Assembly: GCA_947165685.1 (NCBI GenBank)
Contig: CAMVBK010000026.1
Location: 1 to 43,297 of the forward strand
Origin: F23-D06 sp947165685
GTDB taxonomy: Bacteria; Bacteroidota; Bacteroidia; Bacteroidales; WCHB1-69
DNA length: 43,297 nucleotides
Reading direction: 5' to 3'
Both the position numbers and the translations under genes were made by a program. Below the pieces are notes generated by a model. The model did not search any database, was not told where the DNA came from, and saw only the letters and a list, made by a program, of their open reading frames with translations. Shown one piece after another: positions 1-7,336 of this stretch (positions within the stretch are counted from its first letter, which is position 1; every line of letters starts with the position of its first letter).

Positions 1-1161
1 ATAAAGCTCAACAACTGCGAGAAACAGAAGCGTTGGGAATGGGAGAACATACAGGCCAAGCTTTTTCGCGTGAGTATTAAGGGGCTTGCACTCAGCCAGT
101 TCCAGCAGTCAGGCGCCTTCTTCATCAACGAGACCAAGAACATCCTTATCTCGTTTGTCTCCGCCGCCGCCGTCATCAAGGGTGACATGACCTTGGGTAT
201 GATGACCGCCGTGCAATACATCATTGGTCAGCTCAATGCCCCCATCAACCAGATGATCGGATTCATCCAGTCGGCGCAGGATGCGAAAATCAGCCTGGAA
301 CGATTGGGGGAGATCCACAACCGCGAGGACGAGGGATCTCAATGTACAATGTACAATGAACAATGTACAATGATTGGGGATATGTCGAATTCCGATGTCG
401 TAGGGACGTATCGCATACGTCCAATGGATTTACGAATGGAAAACGTCACGTTCCGTTACGATGAATTGTCGGACAACGTGTTGGAAGACATTACGTTGGA
501 GGTTCCGGCGGGCAAGGTGACGGCCATCGTGGGGATGAGTGGCAGCGGTAAGACCACGATAGTGAAGCTGCTGTTAGGCTTTTATCCGCCGAAAAAAGGG
601 GAGATTCTGACGGGTGGCATGAATTTGAAAAACATCCGGCCGTCAGACTGGCGGGCGCGTTGCGGGGCGGTGATGCAGGACGGCTTCATTTTTTCGGACA
701 CTATCGCCCGCAACATCGCAGTGGGAGAGGAACGTATTGACGGTCAGCGGTTGCTCAACGCCGTGCGGGTGGCTAACATTGAGGAAATGATAGATGGGTT
801 ACCGTTGGGCTACAACAGCAAAATCGGGCAGGAGGGCAAGGGCATCAGCCAGGGACAGCGTCAACGCATCCTCATCGCCCGCGCCGTCTATAAGAATCCT
901 GACTTTCTGTTCTTTGATGAGGCCACCAACGCCTTGGACGCCAACAACGAGAAAGTGATCATGGAGAACCTCCAGCAGTTCTTCAAAGGAAGGACGGTGG
1001 TGGTGGTGGCGCACCGCCTGAGCACGGTAAAGAACGCCGACCAAATTGTGGTGCTCAACCACGGGCGTATCGTTGAGGTGGGCACGCACGAGCAGCTGAC
1101 TGCCCTGCGCGGGGAGTACTTCGAATTGGTGAGAAATCAGTTGGAAATGGGGGGTGGATAG
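1..1161 (+). CDS. Peptidase-type ABC exporter, C-terminal part (5' end outside window)
   Basis: The reading frame is open from base 1, so the gene is cut by the left edge. What remains is the end of a transmembrane domain followed by a full nucleotide-binding domain. Visible motifs are Walker A GMSGSGKTT, signature ISQGQRQR, Walker B FLFFDEATNALD and the H-loop in VVVAHRLS. The pre-NBD region (QYIIGQLNAPINQMIGFIQ and following) is typical of bacteriocin or peptide exporters that start with a C39 peptidase, as in SunT-like proteins. The likely role is ATP-driven export, with leader cleavage, of a peptide across the inner membrane; the peptidase domain itself is not in the window. The linker between TMD and NBD carries an in-frame heptamer array and a palindrome, which is odd for this family. 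The GTG at base 70 is only an internal codon. No substrate gene is visible. Confidence 0.9.
   Translation: MKLNNCEKQKRWEWENIQAKLFRVSIKGLALSQFQQSGAFFINETKNILISFVSAAAVIKGDMTLGMMTAVQYIIGQLNAPINQMIGFIQSAQDAKISLERLGEIHNREDEGSQCTMYNEQCTMIGDMSNSDVVGTYRIRPMDLRMENVTFRYDELSDNVLEDITLEVPAGKVTAIVGMSGSGKTTIVKLLLGFYPPKKGEILTGGMNLKNIRPSDWRARCGAVMQDGFIFSDTIARNIAVGEERIDGQRLLNAVRVANIEEMIDGLPLGYNSKIGQEGKGISQGQRQRILIARAVYKNPDFLFFDEATNALDANNEKVIMENLQQFFKGRTVVVVAHRLSTVKNADQIVVLNHGRIVEVGTHEQLTALRGEYFELVRNQLEMGGG
341..375. repeat. Heptamer array inside the ABC exporter gene (5 x 7 bp)
   Basis: Five consecutive 7-bp units (AATGTAC, AATGTAC, AATGAAC, AATGTAC, AATGATT) lie in frame in the linker between transmembrane and ATPase domains. 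They are translated as a Cys/Met/Tyr/Asn-rich stretch unlike the surrounding protein. The 35-bp length is exactly five periods. Confidence 0.9.
404..422. repeat. Perfect palindrome (8-bp arms, 3-bp loop) inside the ABC exporter gene
   Basis: GGACGTAT, loop CGC, ATACGTCC is a perfect hairpin 28 bp after the heptamer array and still in frame. It encodes part of a linker segment absent from ordinary exporters. It looks like a copy of a dispersed palindromic element rather than a protein-driven sequence. Confidence 0.8.
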
Positions 1162-1193
1162 CGGTGTATTGTGAATAGTGGTTTGGAATTGGC

Positions 1194-1934
1194 TCAGCTG
1201 GGTGAAATGGTCTTGTTGATGGTCAAGTAATTTTTCACAAGTTTCAGATAATCAGGTGTGTATTGTGATTTTGCGTCGCGAATGGAGAGTGTCGTTGTTG
1301 TTTCCATTTGCGGTGAACGGCCATACTCCCGCACGATACGACTGACGGGTTTGGCAGCTGTCGGCCGAATGAAAACGGATTTTCGGACATGCCATTTGCC
1401 CACTGTGAGCGCATGAAATTCTTCCATTTCCGCTGGCGGCAGAATCAGTGCGAAACGACCATTTTGGGAAAGCAGTTTATCGACACCGTCCACTAAATCG
1501 TCAAACGAAAGCTGCCCATCACCGTGCTTGCTTTGCAAGCGTCCCTTTTCTTTGGGTTTCAGGTTGTTGTGAAAAAACGGAGGATTGCTTACGATTAAAT
1601 CGAATTTTGTTGCGTCGCATTGGTTGGCGAACTCTTGCAGACTGATTTTCTCGAAGCGGAAACAATGAAGCGGCAACAGCGGAAACTGTTGTGCATTTTC
1701 TTGTGCTTCAATAATGGAGTCTGAATCCACATCGATGCCGATAATTTTAGGAATTGTTTGTCTGTCAACAAGTTGCTGTGCGATGCAAAAAGCTATAACC
1801 CCGCATCCGCATCCTATGTCCAATATGTTGAGTGCTGGTGGTGCTTGCGTGAGCGTAGCCAACAGCACGGCATCCGTCCCGATTTTCAGCGTACACCGTT
1901 CATGGGACAAATCAAAACGCTTGAAATGAAACAT
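1194..1934 (-). CDS. trmN6: tRNA1(Val) A37 N6-methyltransferase (YfiC/TrmN6 family)
   Basis: A 246-residue class I SAM-dependent methyltransferase. The N-terminus MFHFKRFDLSHERC followed by KIGTDAVLLA is the hallmark start of the YfiC family. The SAM-binding loop is LDIGCGCGVIAF, and the catalytic N6-adenine motif is NPPFF. The expected reaction is methylation of A37 in tRNA1(Val) in the cytoplasm. The start codon abuts the manA stop with no gap, so the gene is the last of a minus-strand operon (hypothetical, manA, trmN6). It converges on the ABC exporter gene with about 32 bp between the stops. Confidence 0.9.
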   Translation of the reverse strand: MFHFKRFDLSHERCTLKIGTDAVLLATLTQAPPALNILDIGCGCGVIAFCIAQQLVDRQTIPKIIGIDVDSDSIIEAQENAQQFPLLPLHCFRFEKISLQEFANQCDATKFDLIVSNPPFFHNNLKPKEKGRLQSKHGDGQLSFDDLVDGVDKLLSQNGRFALILPPAEMEEFHALTVGKWHVRKSVFIRPTAAKPVSRIVREYGRSPQMETTTTLSIRDAKSQYTPDYLKLVKNYLTINKTISPS

Positions 1935-2918
1935 TTACGAGCAATAAACCTCCAACAGTTTTGCTTTCCCGTCAGGTACAATCTGCATCTGTTCCACTTC
2001 AGCGGGCACCAGTGCCACCTCGCCTGTCCCTAACCGTTCTTTGAAAGCATCGGACACCATGAACGCATTGCCTTCCAGGCAGATATATATTACAAACGAA
2101 TCTAAATTGACAAATGATTTCTGAACTTGCATATCCATTTCCAACAGGTTGGTGTTGAAGAAGGGGGACTGCACAAGCGTCACGGTTTTATTCATCTCGT
2201 GCTTGTAATGTACTTGGAAATCATCCAGATTCTTTTCGGCATGAATCGCTTCGAAAGCTTCTTCGGTATGTAATTCGCGGCTGTTGCCGTTGTCATCCAC
2301 GCGGTTCCAGTCATAGATGCGGAAGGTGATGTCGGAAGGTTGCTGGATTTCCGCCAAAAGTACCCCTTTGCCGATGGCGTGCACAGTTCCGGCGGGAATC
2401 ATGAACGTGTCACCGGGTTTTACGGGATAGAATTTGAGAAAATTTTCCAATGTGCCCTGCTCAACGGCATCCAGATATTGTTGGGCGGTGATTTTCTTGT
2501 TGAAACCGACATACAGTCCTGCGCCTTCGTCAGCTTGGATTACGTGCCACATTTCCGTTTTTCCGTTTTGCCCGTAGTGCTCCTGTGCGAAATCATCATC
2601 GGGATGCACCTGCACGGAGAGATTGTCCTGTGCGTCGATGAATTTGACGAGCAGGGGGAAACCGAGCCCGTATTTTTCATAATTCTTTTCGCCCACCAGG
2701 TCTGTGAGGTAAATTTCGAGCAGCTCGTTGAGATTGTTTTCGGCGAGGAAACCGTTGGCTACCACCGACTCATCGTCCACGATACCAGAGATTTCCCAGC
2801 TTTCACCGCAGTTTTCCAACGGGCTGATTTTATGTTTGAGGATGGTTTCGATTTTGTTGCCGCCCCAGATCTTTTCCTTCAGGATGGGCGTGAATTTCAA
2901 AGGGTATAGATTTGTCAT
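1935..2918 (-). CDS. manA: Class I mannose-6-phosphate isomerase
   Basis: A 327-residue type I phosphomannose isomerase of the short bacterial form. The start (YPLKFTPILKEKIWGG) is typical. Metal-site segments are visible: VQVHPDDDFA, KTEMWHVI with the Glu and His ligands, and IPAGTVHAIGKG. It interconverts mannose-6-phosphate and fructose-6-phosphate, feeding GDP-mannose and capsule or O-antigen sugar synthesis or mannose use. It sits three bases downstream of the secreted hypothetical and directly abuts trmN6. The three are probably co-transcribed from the promoter at 3892-3900. Confidence 0.95.
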   Translation of the reverse strand: MTNLYPLKFTPILKEKIWGGNKIETILKHKISPLENCGESWEISGIVDDESVVANGFLAENNLNELLEIYLTDLVGEKNYEKYGLGFPLLVKFIDAQDNLSVQVHPDDDFAQEHYGQNGKTEMWHVIQADEGAGLYVGFNKKITAQQYLDAVEQGTLENFLKFYPVKPGDTFMIPAGTVHAIGKGVLLAEIQQPSDITFRIYDWNRVDDNGNSRELHTEEAFEAIHAEKNLDDFQVHYKHEMNKTVTLVQSPFFNTNLLEMDMQVQKSFVNLDSFVIYICLEGNAFMVSDAFKERLGTGEVALVPAEVEQMQIVPDGKAKLLEVYCS

Positions 2919-2921
2919 ATT

Positions 2922-3878
2922 TTATTGTGCAGAATAATAGTTTCGATTCTTGTGCTGGTAGTCGGGCATCGGCTTGTCGGGATTGGAGCCGCGCACGTTC
3001 TTCTGGAACACCCATTTGCCGTCCTCTTCGATGAAGCCTTGGTTTAGACTGGATTCCGGCACCATGTAGGCGGGCACGTTCTTCATGGATTCATCCATCG
3101 GAATCAGCTCCTCGAAGATGATCATGTCACAGCGCATCCGCTTGTAGTCGTAATCGTGCGTCTTGGGGTTGTATTTCCCCGTGCTGACCAGATATTCTTG
3201 GTTCTCGTAGTTGAGCAACATAGAGGCGTTCTTGGAATATTCGAAGATGACCCGTGCCACTTTTTCGGGATAGTTTTTGAATACACGGCCTCCGAAGATC
3301 GGGGTCATTTCTTTGTTAAAATGCAGGATTTCAATAATTTTCTGGTTTGTAAAAAGGTCATTCCCGTTCCAGCCGAGCAGCGTGTAGTAGGTGGTGTTCT
3401 TTTCCTTCACTGGAATCAGTTTGTAATAGACTGCGCCGTACCAGCGGTTGTGGTTGCCGACGAGCGTCTTGGGATAGTCGATGTTCTGGCGCTTGTCGTA
3501 CAGCGGATAGAGCACATATTTTTTCCGGTTGTCGTTATAGACGTGTATGAAGCCGAAATTCTCGATGTCGTAGTTGTTTTTCAACACATACCAGGTGAAG
3601 ACTTTGAAGACATTATCGGGGGAGGCCAGCACGCTGAAATTATGGACGGAATCCCAGGTGTGTTTGTAAGCATCTGGCATTTGCAGCACCTCTTCGAGCA
3701 GCGACATGAAATCCTCGTTCAGCGCCAATCGGGATGTTTCGTCCGGTTCCGCCATCACTTGGTCACGCAGATGGATGAGGCTGTCTTCCCACATGCGAAA
3801 GTCGGGCTTTTTCTGAGAGAAAGCCGTCATTCCGCACAATAGGACCAGTGTCAATATACCCGAAATATGTTTCAACAT
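2922..3878 (-). CDS. Secreted conserved hypothetical protein
   Basis: 318 residues from the chosen ATG. The frame is open further upstream, but those codons overlap the -7 promoter box (TATTTTTGC), so the ATG at 3876-3878 is the real start. It gives a clean signal peptide (MLKHISGILTLVLLCGMTAFSQ) with a probable cleavage after FS or AFSQ. The mature protein is hydrophilic and rich in aromatic residues, with no transmembrane segment, lipobox or repeat that I recognise. It resembles secreted hypothetical proteins common in Bacteroidota. Its function is unknown. It is first in the operon with manA and trmN6, three bases upstream of manA. Confidence 0.8.
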   Translation of the reverse strand: MLKHISGILTLVLLCGMTAFSQKKPDFRMWEDSLIHLRDQVMAEPDETSRLALNEDFMSLLEEVLQMPDAYKHTWDSVHNFSVLASPDNVFKVFTWYVLKNNYDIENFGFIHVYNDNRKKYVLYPLYDKRQNIDYPKTLVGNHNRWYGAVYYKLIPVKEKNTTYYTLLGWNGNDLFTNQKIIEILHFNKEMTPIFGGRVFKNYPEKVARVIFEYSKNASMLLNYENQEYLVSTGKYNPKTHDYDYKRMRCDMIIFEELIPMDESMKNVPAYMVPESSLNQGFIEEDGKWVFQKNVRGSNPDKPMPDYQHKNRNYYSAQ

Positions 3879-3891
3879 CTTAGAATAACTT

Positions 3892-3900
3892 GCAAAAATA
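3892..3900 (-). promoter_or_regulatory. Bacteroidota -7 promoter box (TATTTTTGC)
   Basis: Matches TAnnTTTGC on the minus strand, 13 bp upstream of the corrected start of the secreted hypothetical gene. Confidence 0.65.
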
Positions 3901-3956
3901 CAAAATATTGCACTATGTTTTGGCAATATGAAGTTTTTTTACGGATACATTACTTG

Positions 3957-4000
3957 AAAGTTGCAATTACGTCTATTTTATTAGATCTAATTGCAACTTT
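3957..4000 (-). terminator. 13-bp perfect inverted repeat, probable terminator of rfbC
   Basis: AAAGTTGCAATTA (3957-3969) pairs perfectly with TAATTGCAACTTT (3988-4000) across an 18-nt loop. It lies downstream of rfbC on the minus strand and upstream of the next promoter. It could also be a regulatory operator, because it is AT-rich rather than GC-rich. Confidence 0.55.
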
Positions 4001-4022
4001 TTCTGTCTTTATTTTGAACATA

Positions 4023-4044
4023 GAAACTTGAAGAAGCAAGTTTC
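4023..4044 (-). terminator. Small hairpin overlapping the rfbC stop
   Basis: GAAACTTG (4023-4030) pairs with CAAGTTTC (4037-4044) around a 6-nt loop and overlaps the rfbC stop codon. With the larger inverted repeat just downstream it forms a tandem hairpin 3' end. Confidence 0.45.
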
Positions 4045-4591
4045 AATAGTCGAAAGGGGAGAGGAAGGAAGAAAACGATTCACCGCGAAGATCCTTTTCG
4101 GAGGTGATGGGGTTGTCAACCTGCCAATTGATGTTTAAATCCTTGTCGTTGAATAAGATACAGCCTTCAGATGCTTTGTTGTAAAAGTTGGAGCATTTGT
4201 AGGCGAATACGGTGTTGTCCTCTAAAGCGGCGAAGCCATGGGCAAAGCCGACAGGAAGGTAGAATTGCCGGAAGTTGTCGGCCGTGAGGAGAACGGACTC
4301 ATATTGTCCGTATGTAGGGCTTCCTCTTCGGATGTCAACGGCAAAGTCCAGGACAGCGCCTTGAAGCACTCGCACCAATTTGGCTTGGGCGAAAGGAGGC
4401 TTCTGAAAATGCAATCCGCGGACGACCCCTTTTTGCGAACAGGACTGGTTGTCTTGGACGAACTTGTCGGTGATACCTAACGCCTTGAATGATTGTTCGT
4501 TGTAGCTTTCAAAAAAATATCCGCGATCATCTTTGAAGATAGTCGGTTCCACAACAAGCAATCCTTCGATTTTGGTTTTAGTCACATGCAT
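4043..4591 (-). CDS. rfbC: dTDP-4-dehydrorhamnose 3,5-epimerase
   Basis: A 182-residue cupin-fold epimerase of the usual family length. Family motifs are DDRGYFFESY, the catalytic His in VRGLHFQ, RVLQGAVLDFAVDIRRGSPTYG, and LPVGFAHGFAAL. It converts dTDP-4-keto-6-deoxyglucose to dTDP-4-keto-rhamnose for surface polysaccharide synthesis. The other rfb genes (A, B, D) are not in the window. It follows thyA by 33 bp on the same strand and is probably co-transcribed with it. Two hairpins follow the stop. Confidence 0.95.
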   Translation of the reverse strand: MHVTKTKIEGLLVVEPTIFKDDRGYFFESYNEQSFKALGITDKFVQDNQSCSQKGVVRGLHFQKPPFAQAKLVRVLQGAVLDFAVDIRRGSPTYGQYESVLLTADNFRQFYLPVGFAHGFAALEDNTVFAYKCSNFYNKASEGCILFNDKDLNINWQVDNPITSEKDLRGESFSSFLSPFDY

Positions 4592-4624
4592 GATGATGGT
4601 CTTAAGTTGTTGAATAGATTTGGT

Positions 4625-5419
4625 TTACACCGCCACATCCGCCTTGATGTGCGGGTGAGGGTCGTAGTTTTCCAACGTGAAGTCCTCATACTGGAAGTCG
4701 AAGATACTTTTGACATCGGGGTTGATGCGCATTTGCGGCAGCGGACGCGGCTCGCGGGAGAGCTGTAACTTGGCCTGTTCCACGTGGTTGGAGTAGATGT
4801 GCGCATCGCCGAAGGTGTGCACGAAGTCCTTGGCCTTCAGCCCGCACACTTGCGCCACCATCATCGTCAGCAGGGCGTAGGAGGCGATGTTGAAGGGCAC
4901 GCCGAGGAAAACGTCCGCGCTTCGCTGGTAGAGCTGGCACGAGAGCTGCCCGTCGTTGGCGTAGAACTGGAACATCGTGTGGCATGGAGGTAGCGCCATC
5001 TGATCGACATCCGCCGGGTTCCACGCACTCACGATAAGCCGCCGGGAATCCGGATTGCGTTTGAGCTGCTCGATCAGGTTGGTAATCTGGTCAATGACGC
5101 GGCCGTCGGGAGCCTCCCACGACCGCCACTGCTTACCATAGACCGGCCCGAGGTCGCCGCGCTCGTCCGCCCACTCGTCCCAAATCGTCACGTTGTGGTC
5201 GTGCAGGTACTGGATGTTTGTGTCGCCACGCAAGAACCACAACAGCTCGTAGATGATGGAACGCAGATGCAGCTTCTTGGTAGTCAGTAAGGGAAAGCCC
5301 TTCTGCAGGTCAAACCGCATCTGGTAACCGAAAATGCTGTAAGTGCCCGTACCTGTTCGGTCGGCCTTGTAGTGACCCTCATCAAGGATCGTGCGCATCA
5401 GGTCTAAGTACTGCTTCAT
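4625..5419 (-). CDS. thyA: Thymidylate synthase
   Basis: 264 residues, the same length as the E. coli enzyme. It carries the catalytic Cys146 in ALPPCHTMFQFY, the folate/dUMP region (RTGTGTYSIFG near the N-terminus) and the paired arginines in SRRLIVSAWNP. It converts dUMP to dTMP using methylene-tetrahydrofolate. No dihydrofolate reductase gene follows; rfbC does. The 64-bp gap upstream to the mrp stop is almost entirely a heptamer array, so the thyA promoter must lie in or be reshaped by that array, or thyA is read through from mrp. Confidence 0.97.
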   Translation of the reverse strand: MKQYLDLMRTILDEGHYKADRTGTGTYSIFGYQMRFDLQKGFPLLTTKKLHLRSIIYELLWFLRGDTNIQYLHDHNVTIWDEWADERGDLGPVYGKQWRSWEAPDGRVIDQITNLIEQLKRNPDSRRLIVSAWNPADVDQMALPPCHTMFQFYANDGQLSCQLYQRSADVFLGVPFNIASYALLTMMVAQVCGLKAKDFVHTFGDAHIYSNHVEQAKLQLSREPRPLPQMRINPDVKSIFDFQYEDFTLENYDPHPHIKADVAV

Positions 5420-5432
5420 CTTTGAGTTTGTT

Positions 5433-5488
5433 AGTGATTAGTGATTAGTGAATAGTGATCAGTGATCAGTCACAAGTCATACGTCACG
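5433..5488. repeat. Heptamer array between mrp and thyA (8 x 7 bp)
   Basis: Eight consecutive 7-bp units: AGTGATT twice, AGTGAAT, AGTGATC twice, AGTCACA, AGTCATA, CGTCACG. The array begins 14 bp upstream of the thyA start and runs over the mrp stop codon (5484-5486). The first units match, in reverse complement, the AATCACT words upstream of rlmH. Confidence 0.9.
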
Positions 5489-6311
5489 CGGGGACTTCCA
5501 GACTTTCGAGCACATCGAGCACATTCTCCAAACGGGTCTCCTTGACTTTTTCAATTTGGCCTTTGTCGCAGAGGGTGGCCATTTCAGGGTTGATGGGCAG
5601 GCGATCCAACAGTTTGATGTTGAATTCCTTGGCTACCTCTTCGGCGTTGCTTTGGCCGAACACGGAAATCTTTTCGCCGCAGTGCGGGCAGGTGATGTAG
5701 CTGTAGTTTTCGATGAGGCCGAGGATGGGGATGTTCATCATGCCAGCCATGTTGACGGCCTTGCTCACGATGAGGGAGACCAGCTCCTGCGGGGAGGTAA
5801 TCATCAAGATGCCGTCGAGGGTGATGGTCTGGAAGACGGTCAACGGCACGTCGCCGGTGCCGGGAGGCATGTCAATCAGCAGGAAGTCGATGTTTTCCCA
5901 GATCACTTCGGTCCAGAACTGCTTCACCATGCCGGCGACCAACGGACCGCGCCACAGCACGGGCGACTTCTCGTCGGCAATCAGCAAATTACTGGAAATC
6001 ACCTCAATGCCGGTTTCGGTAACGGCGGGATAAACTCCTTGCTCGCTGCCGCGCACCATTTCGTGGAGGTTGAACATTTTCGGGATGGAGGGACCGGTGA
6101 CATCCGCGTCGAGGATGCCCACGCGGTAGCCCTTGCGGCGCAACGCCACTGCCAACAACGAGGTGACGGAGCTCTTGCCCACGCCGCCCTTGCCGCTCAC
6201 CACGCCAATGACTTTCTTGATATTGCTCAATGCGTTCGGTTTCTCGTGCAAATCTCTGCTTCCGCAGTCTTTCTGACTGCATTCCTGACAATTGTGATTA
6301 CATTCGCTCAT
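5484..6311 (-). CDS. Mrp/NBP35-family P-loop ATPase, iron-sulfur cluster carrier
   Basis: 275 residues. The deviant Walker A is GKGGVGKS (residues 40-47), the switch region contains DADVTGPSIPKMF, and Walker B is LLIDMPPGTGD. CPHC at Cys208/Cys211 is the paired-cysteine motif that holds a bridging 4Fe-4S cluster in this family. The N-terminus has four further cysteines (4, 8, 11 and 16), as in NBP35-type members rather than plain ApbC. The expected role is assembly or transfer of Fe-S clusters in the cytoplasm. The suf genes are elsewhere in the window (40 kb). The gene has its own -7 box, and its stop codon lies inside a heptamer array. Confidence 0.9.
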   Translation of the reverse strand: MSECNHNCQECSQKDCGSRDLHEKPNALSNIKKVIGVVSGKGGVGKSSVTSLLAVALRRKGYRVGILDADVTGPSIPKMFNLHEMVRGSEQGVYPAVTETGIEVISSNLLIADEKSPVLWRGPLVAGMVKQFWTEVIWENIDFLLIDMPPGTGDVPLTVFQTITLDGILMITSPQELVSLIVSKAVNMAGMMNIPILGLIENYSYITCPHCGEKISVFGQSNAEEVAKEFNIKLLDRLPINPEMATLCDKGQIEKVKETRLENVLDVLESLEVPA

Positions 6312-6344
6312 ATTCTCTTACTATATTTTATATGAATCTGAGCG

Positions 6345-6353
6345 GCAAAGATA
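6345..6353 (-). promoter_or_regulatory. Bacteroidota -7 promoter box (TATCTTTGC) for the mrp-type gene
   Basis: TAnnTTTGC match on the minus strand, 33 bp upstream of the mrp-type start codon. Confidence 0.7.
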
Positions 6354-6365
6354 CGATTTTTTTTG

Positions 6366-6393
6366 GACGTGAGACGTAGGACGCGAGACGTGA
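6366..6393. repeat. Heptamer array (4 x 7 bp)
   Basis: Units GACGTGA, GACGTAG, GACGCGA, GACGTGA. The array lies just behind the mrp promoter and ends 4 bp before the ATG of the small plus-strand frame at 6398. Confidence 0.85.
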
Positions 6394-6397
6394 GAAT

Positions 6398-6652
6398 ATG
6401 GGAATCGGAACAAAATCTGCCATGATTCAAAAATTGAAAGCAAAAGGTTTTACATACGATGCAACACTTGATATGCTAGGAGGAGAGTTCAATGGTCAGC
6501 CTGTATTCATATCCGTTGTGACAGAGAATAATAAAGTTTATCGAATTTGCATATTTGGCAAAAATGAAACCGCAGAATCTCAAATAAAGATTCGATTTAA
6601 TACTTTGTGTCGCCAATTTGAGAAGAACGGACAATTTCACATTCTCTTTTGA
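6398..6652 (+). CDS. Small hypothetical protein, possibly a remnant of a longer secreted protein
   Basis: 84 residues on the plus strand between two minus-strand operons, more AT-rich than its neighbours. The stretch GTKSAMIQKLKAKGF, then GGEFNGQPVFISVV, NKVYRICIFG and KIRFNTLC reads like the repeat domain of longer secreted Bacteroidota hypothetical proteins, from memory and not checked. Here the N-terminal signal region is missing and the frame stops soon after. The ATG directly follows a heptamer array, and I see no -7 box. It may be a truncated copy fused to repeat DNA. I see nothing convincing in the following stretch up to 6815. Confidence 0.45.
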   Translation: MGIGTKSAMIQKLKAKGFTYDATLDMLGGEFNGQPVFISVVTENNKVYRICIFGKNETAESQIKIRFNTLCRQFEKNGQFHILF

Positions 6653-6815
6653 ACCACAATTTGGGTACGAAATCGCTTTTGGCATAACCGCAACAAGTGC
6701 AGGTGTCTGGTTTGCCTATCGTTTTTAACGTTGTGGGTTAAGGAGAAGTGTTCTCTTTCCCCGCACACCTGACGGCATGCGATTGGAGACGCTGGAAGTG
6801 TCTTCTCCCACCTAA

Positions 6816-6850
6816 GCCAACAGCCAATAGCTAAAAGCCAATAGCCGAAA
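6816..6850. repeat. Heptamer array over the 3' end of the phosphatase gene (5 x 7 bp)
   Basis: Units GCCAACA, GCCAATA, GCTAAAA, GCCAATA, GCCGAAA. The array contains the stop codon (6831-6833) and the last codons of the tyrosine phosphatase gene. The same word in reverse complement (TTGGCTG) recurs downstream of sufD. Confidence 0.9.
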
Positions 6851-7322
6851 GAAACCCGTCGCAGCCCTCCTGCACGTCGTCCCAGGTGGCCTGGAAGTCG
6901 CCGGTGTACCAGGGGTCGGCTACGTCGCGTGGGTGTCCGGTGTAGTCCATCAACAGCGAAATCTTGCCGTCCACGTCTTGCCCGACAATGCGCTGGATGT
7001 TCCGCCGGTTGTTCTGGTCCATGATGATGATGTAGTCGTAATAGTCGTAGTCGGTGCGGGTCATCTGGCGGGCGGTCTTGCCGTCGCAAGAGATACCATG
7101 CGCCGCCAACATCCTGCGGGCCGGCGGATAGACAGGGTTGCCGATCTCCTCGCGGCTCGTCGCGGCGGAGGCGATCTCGAACTGCGCGGAGAGTCCCCGC
7201 TCCGCCACCTTTTGCTTCATTACGAACTCTGCCATGGGACTGCGGCAGATGTTGCCGTGGCATACAAAAAGGATTCTGGTTTTCGTCACTTTTGATTTTG
7301 TATGTTCACTTGTACTGGGCAT
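6831..7322 (-). CDS. Low-molecular-weight protein tyrosine phosphatase
   Basis: 163 residues from the ATG at 7320-7322. A longer frame exists, but it would start at TTG and overlap the end of dxs. The P-loop is CHGNICRSP (Cys21, Arg27) and the general-acid loop is DPWYTGDF, both intact. It is expected to dephosphorylate phosphotyrosine or similar phosphoesters in the cytoplasm. In many bacteria this family acts on polysaccharide-export tyrosine kinases, but no such kinase is in the window. It is the last gene of the operon, 14 bp after the dxs stop. Its final residues (FLSAIGF) are encoded by the heptamer array, so the natural C-terminus has probably been replaced. Confidence 0.9.
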   Translation of the reverse strand: MPSTSEHTKSKVTKTRILFVCHGNICRSPMAEFVMKQKVAERGLSAQFEIASAATSREEIGNPVYPPARRMLAAHGISCDGKTARQMTRTDYDYYDYIIIMDQNNRRNIQRIVGQDVDGKISLLMDYTGHPRDVADPWYTGDFQATWDDVQEGCDGFLSAIGF

Positions 7323-7336
7323 AATTTTCAGGCGAT

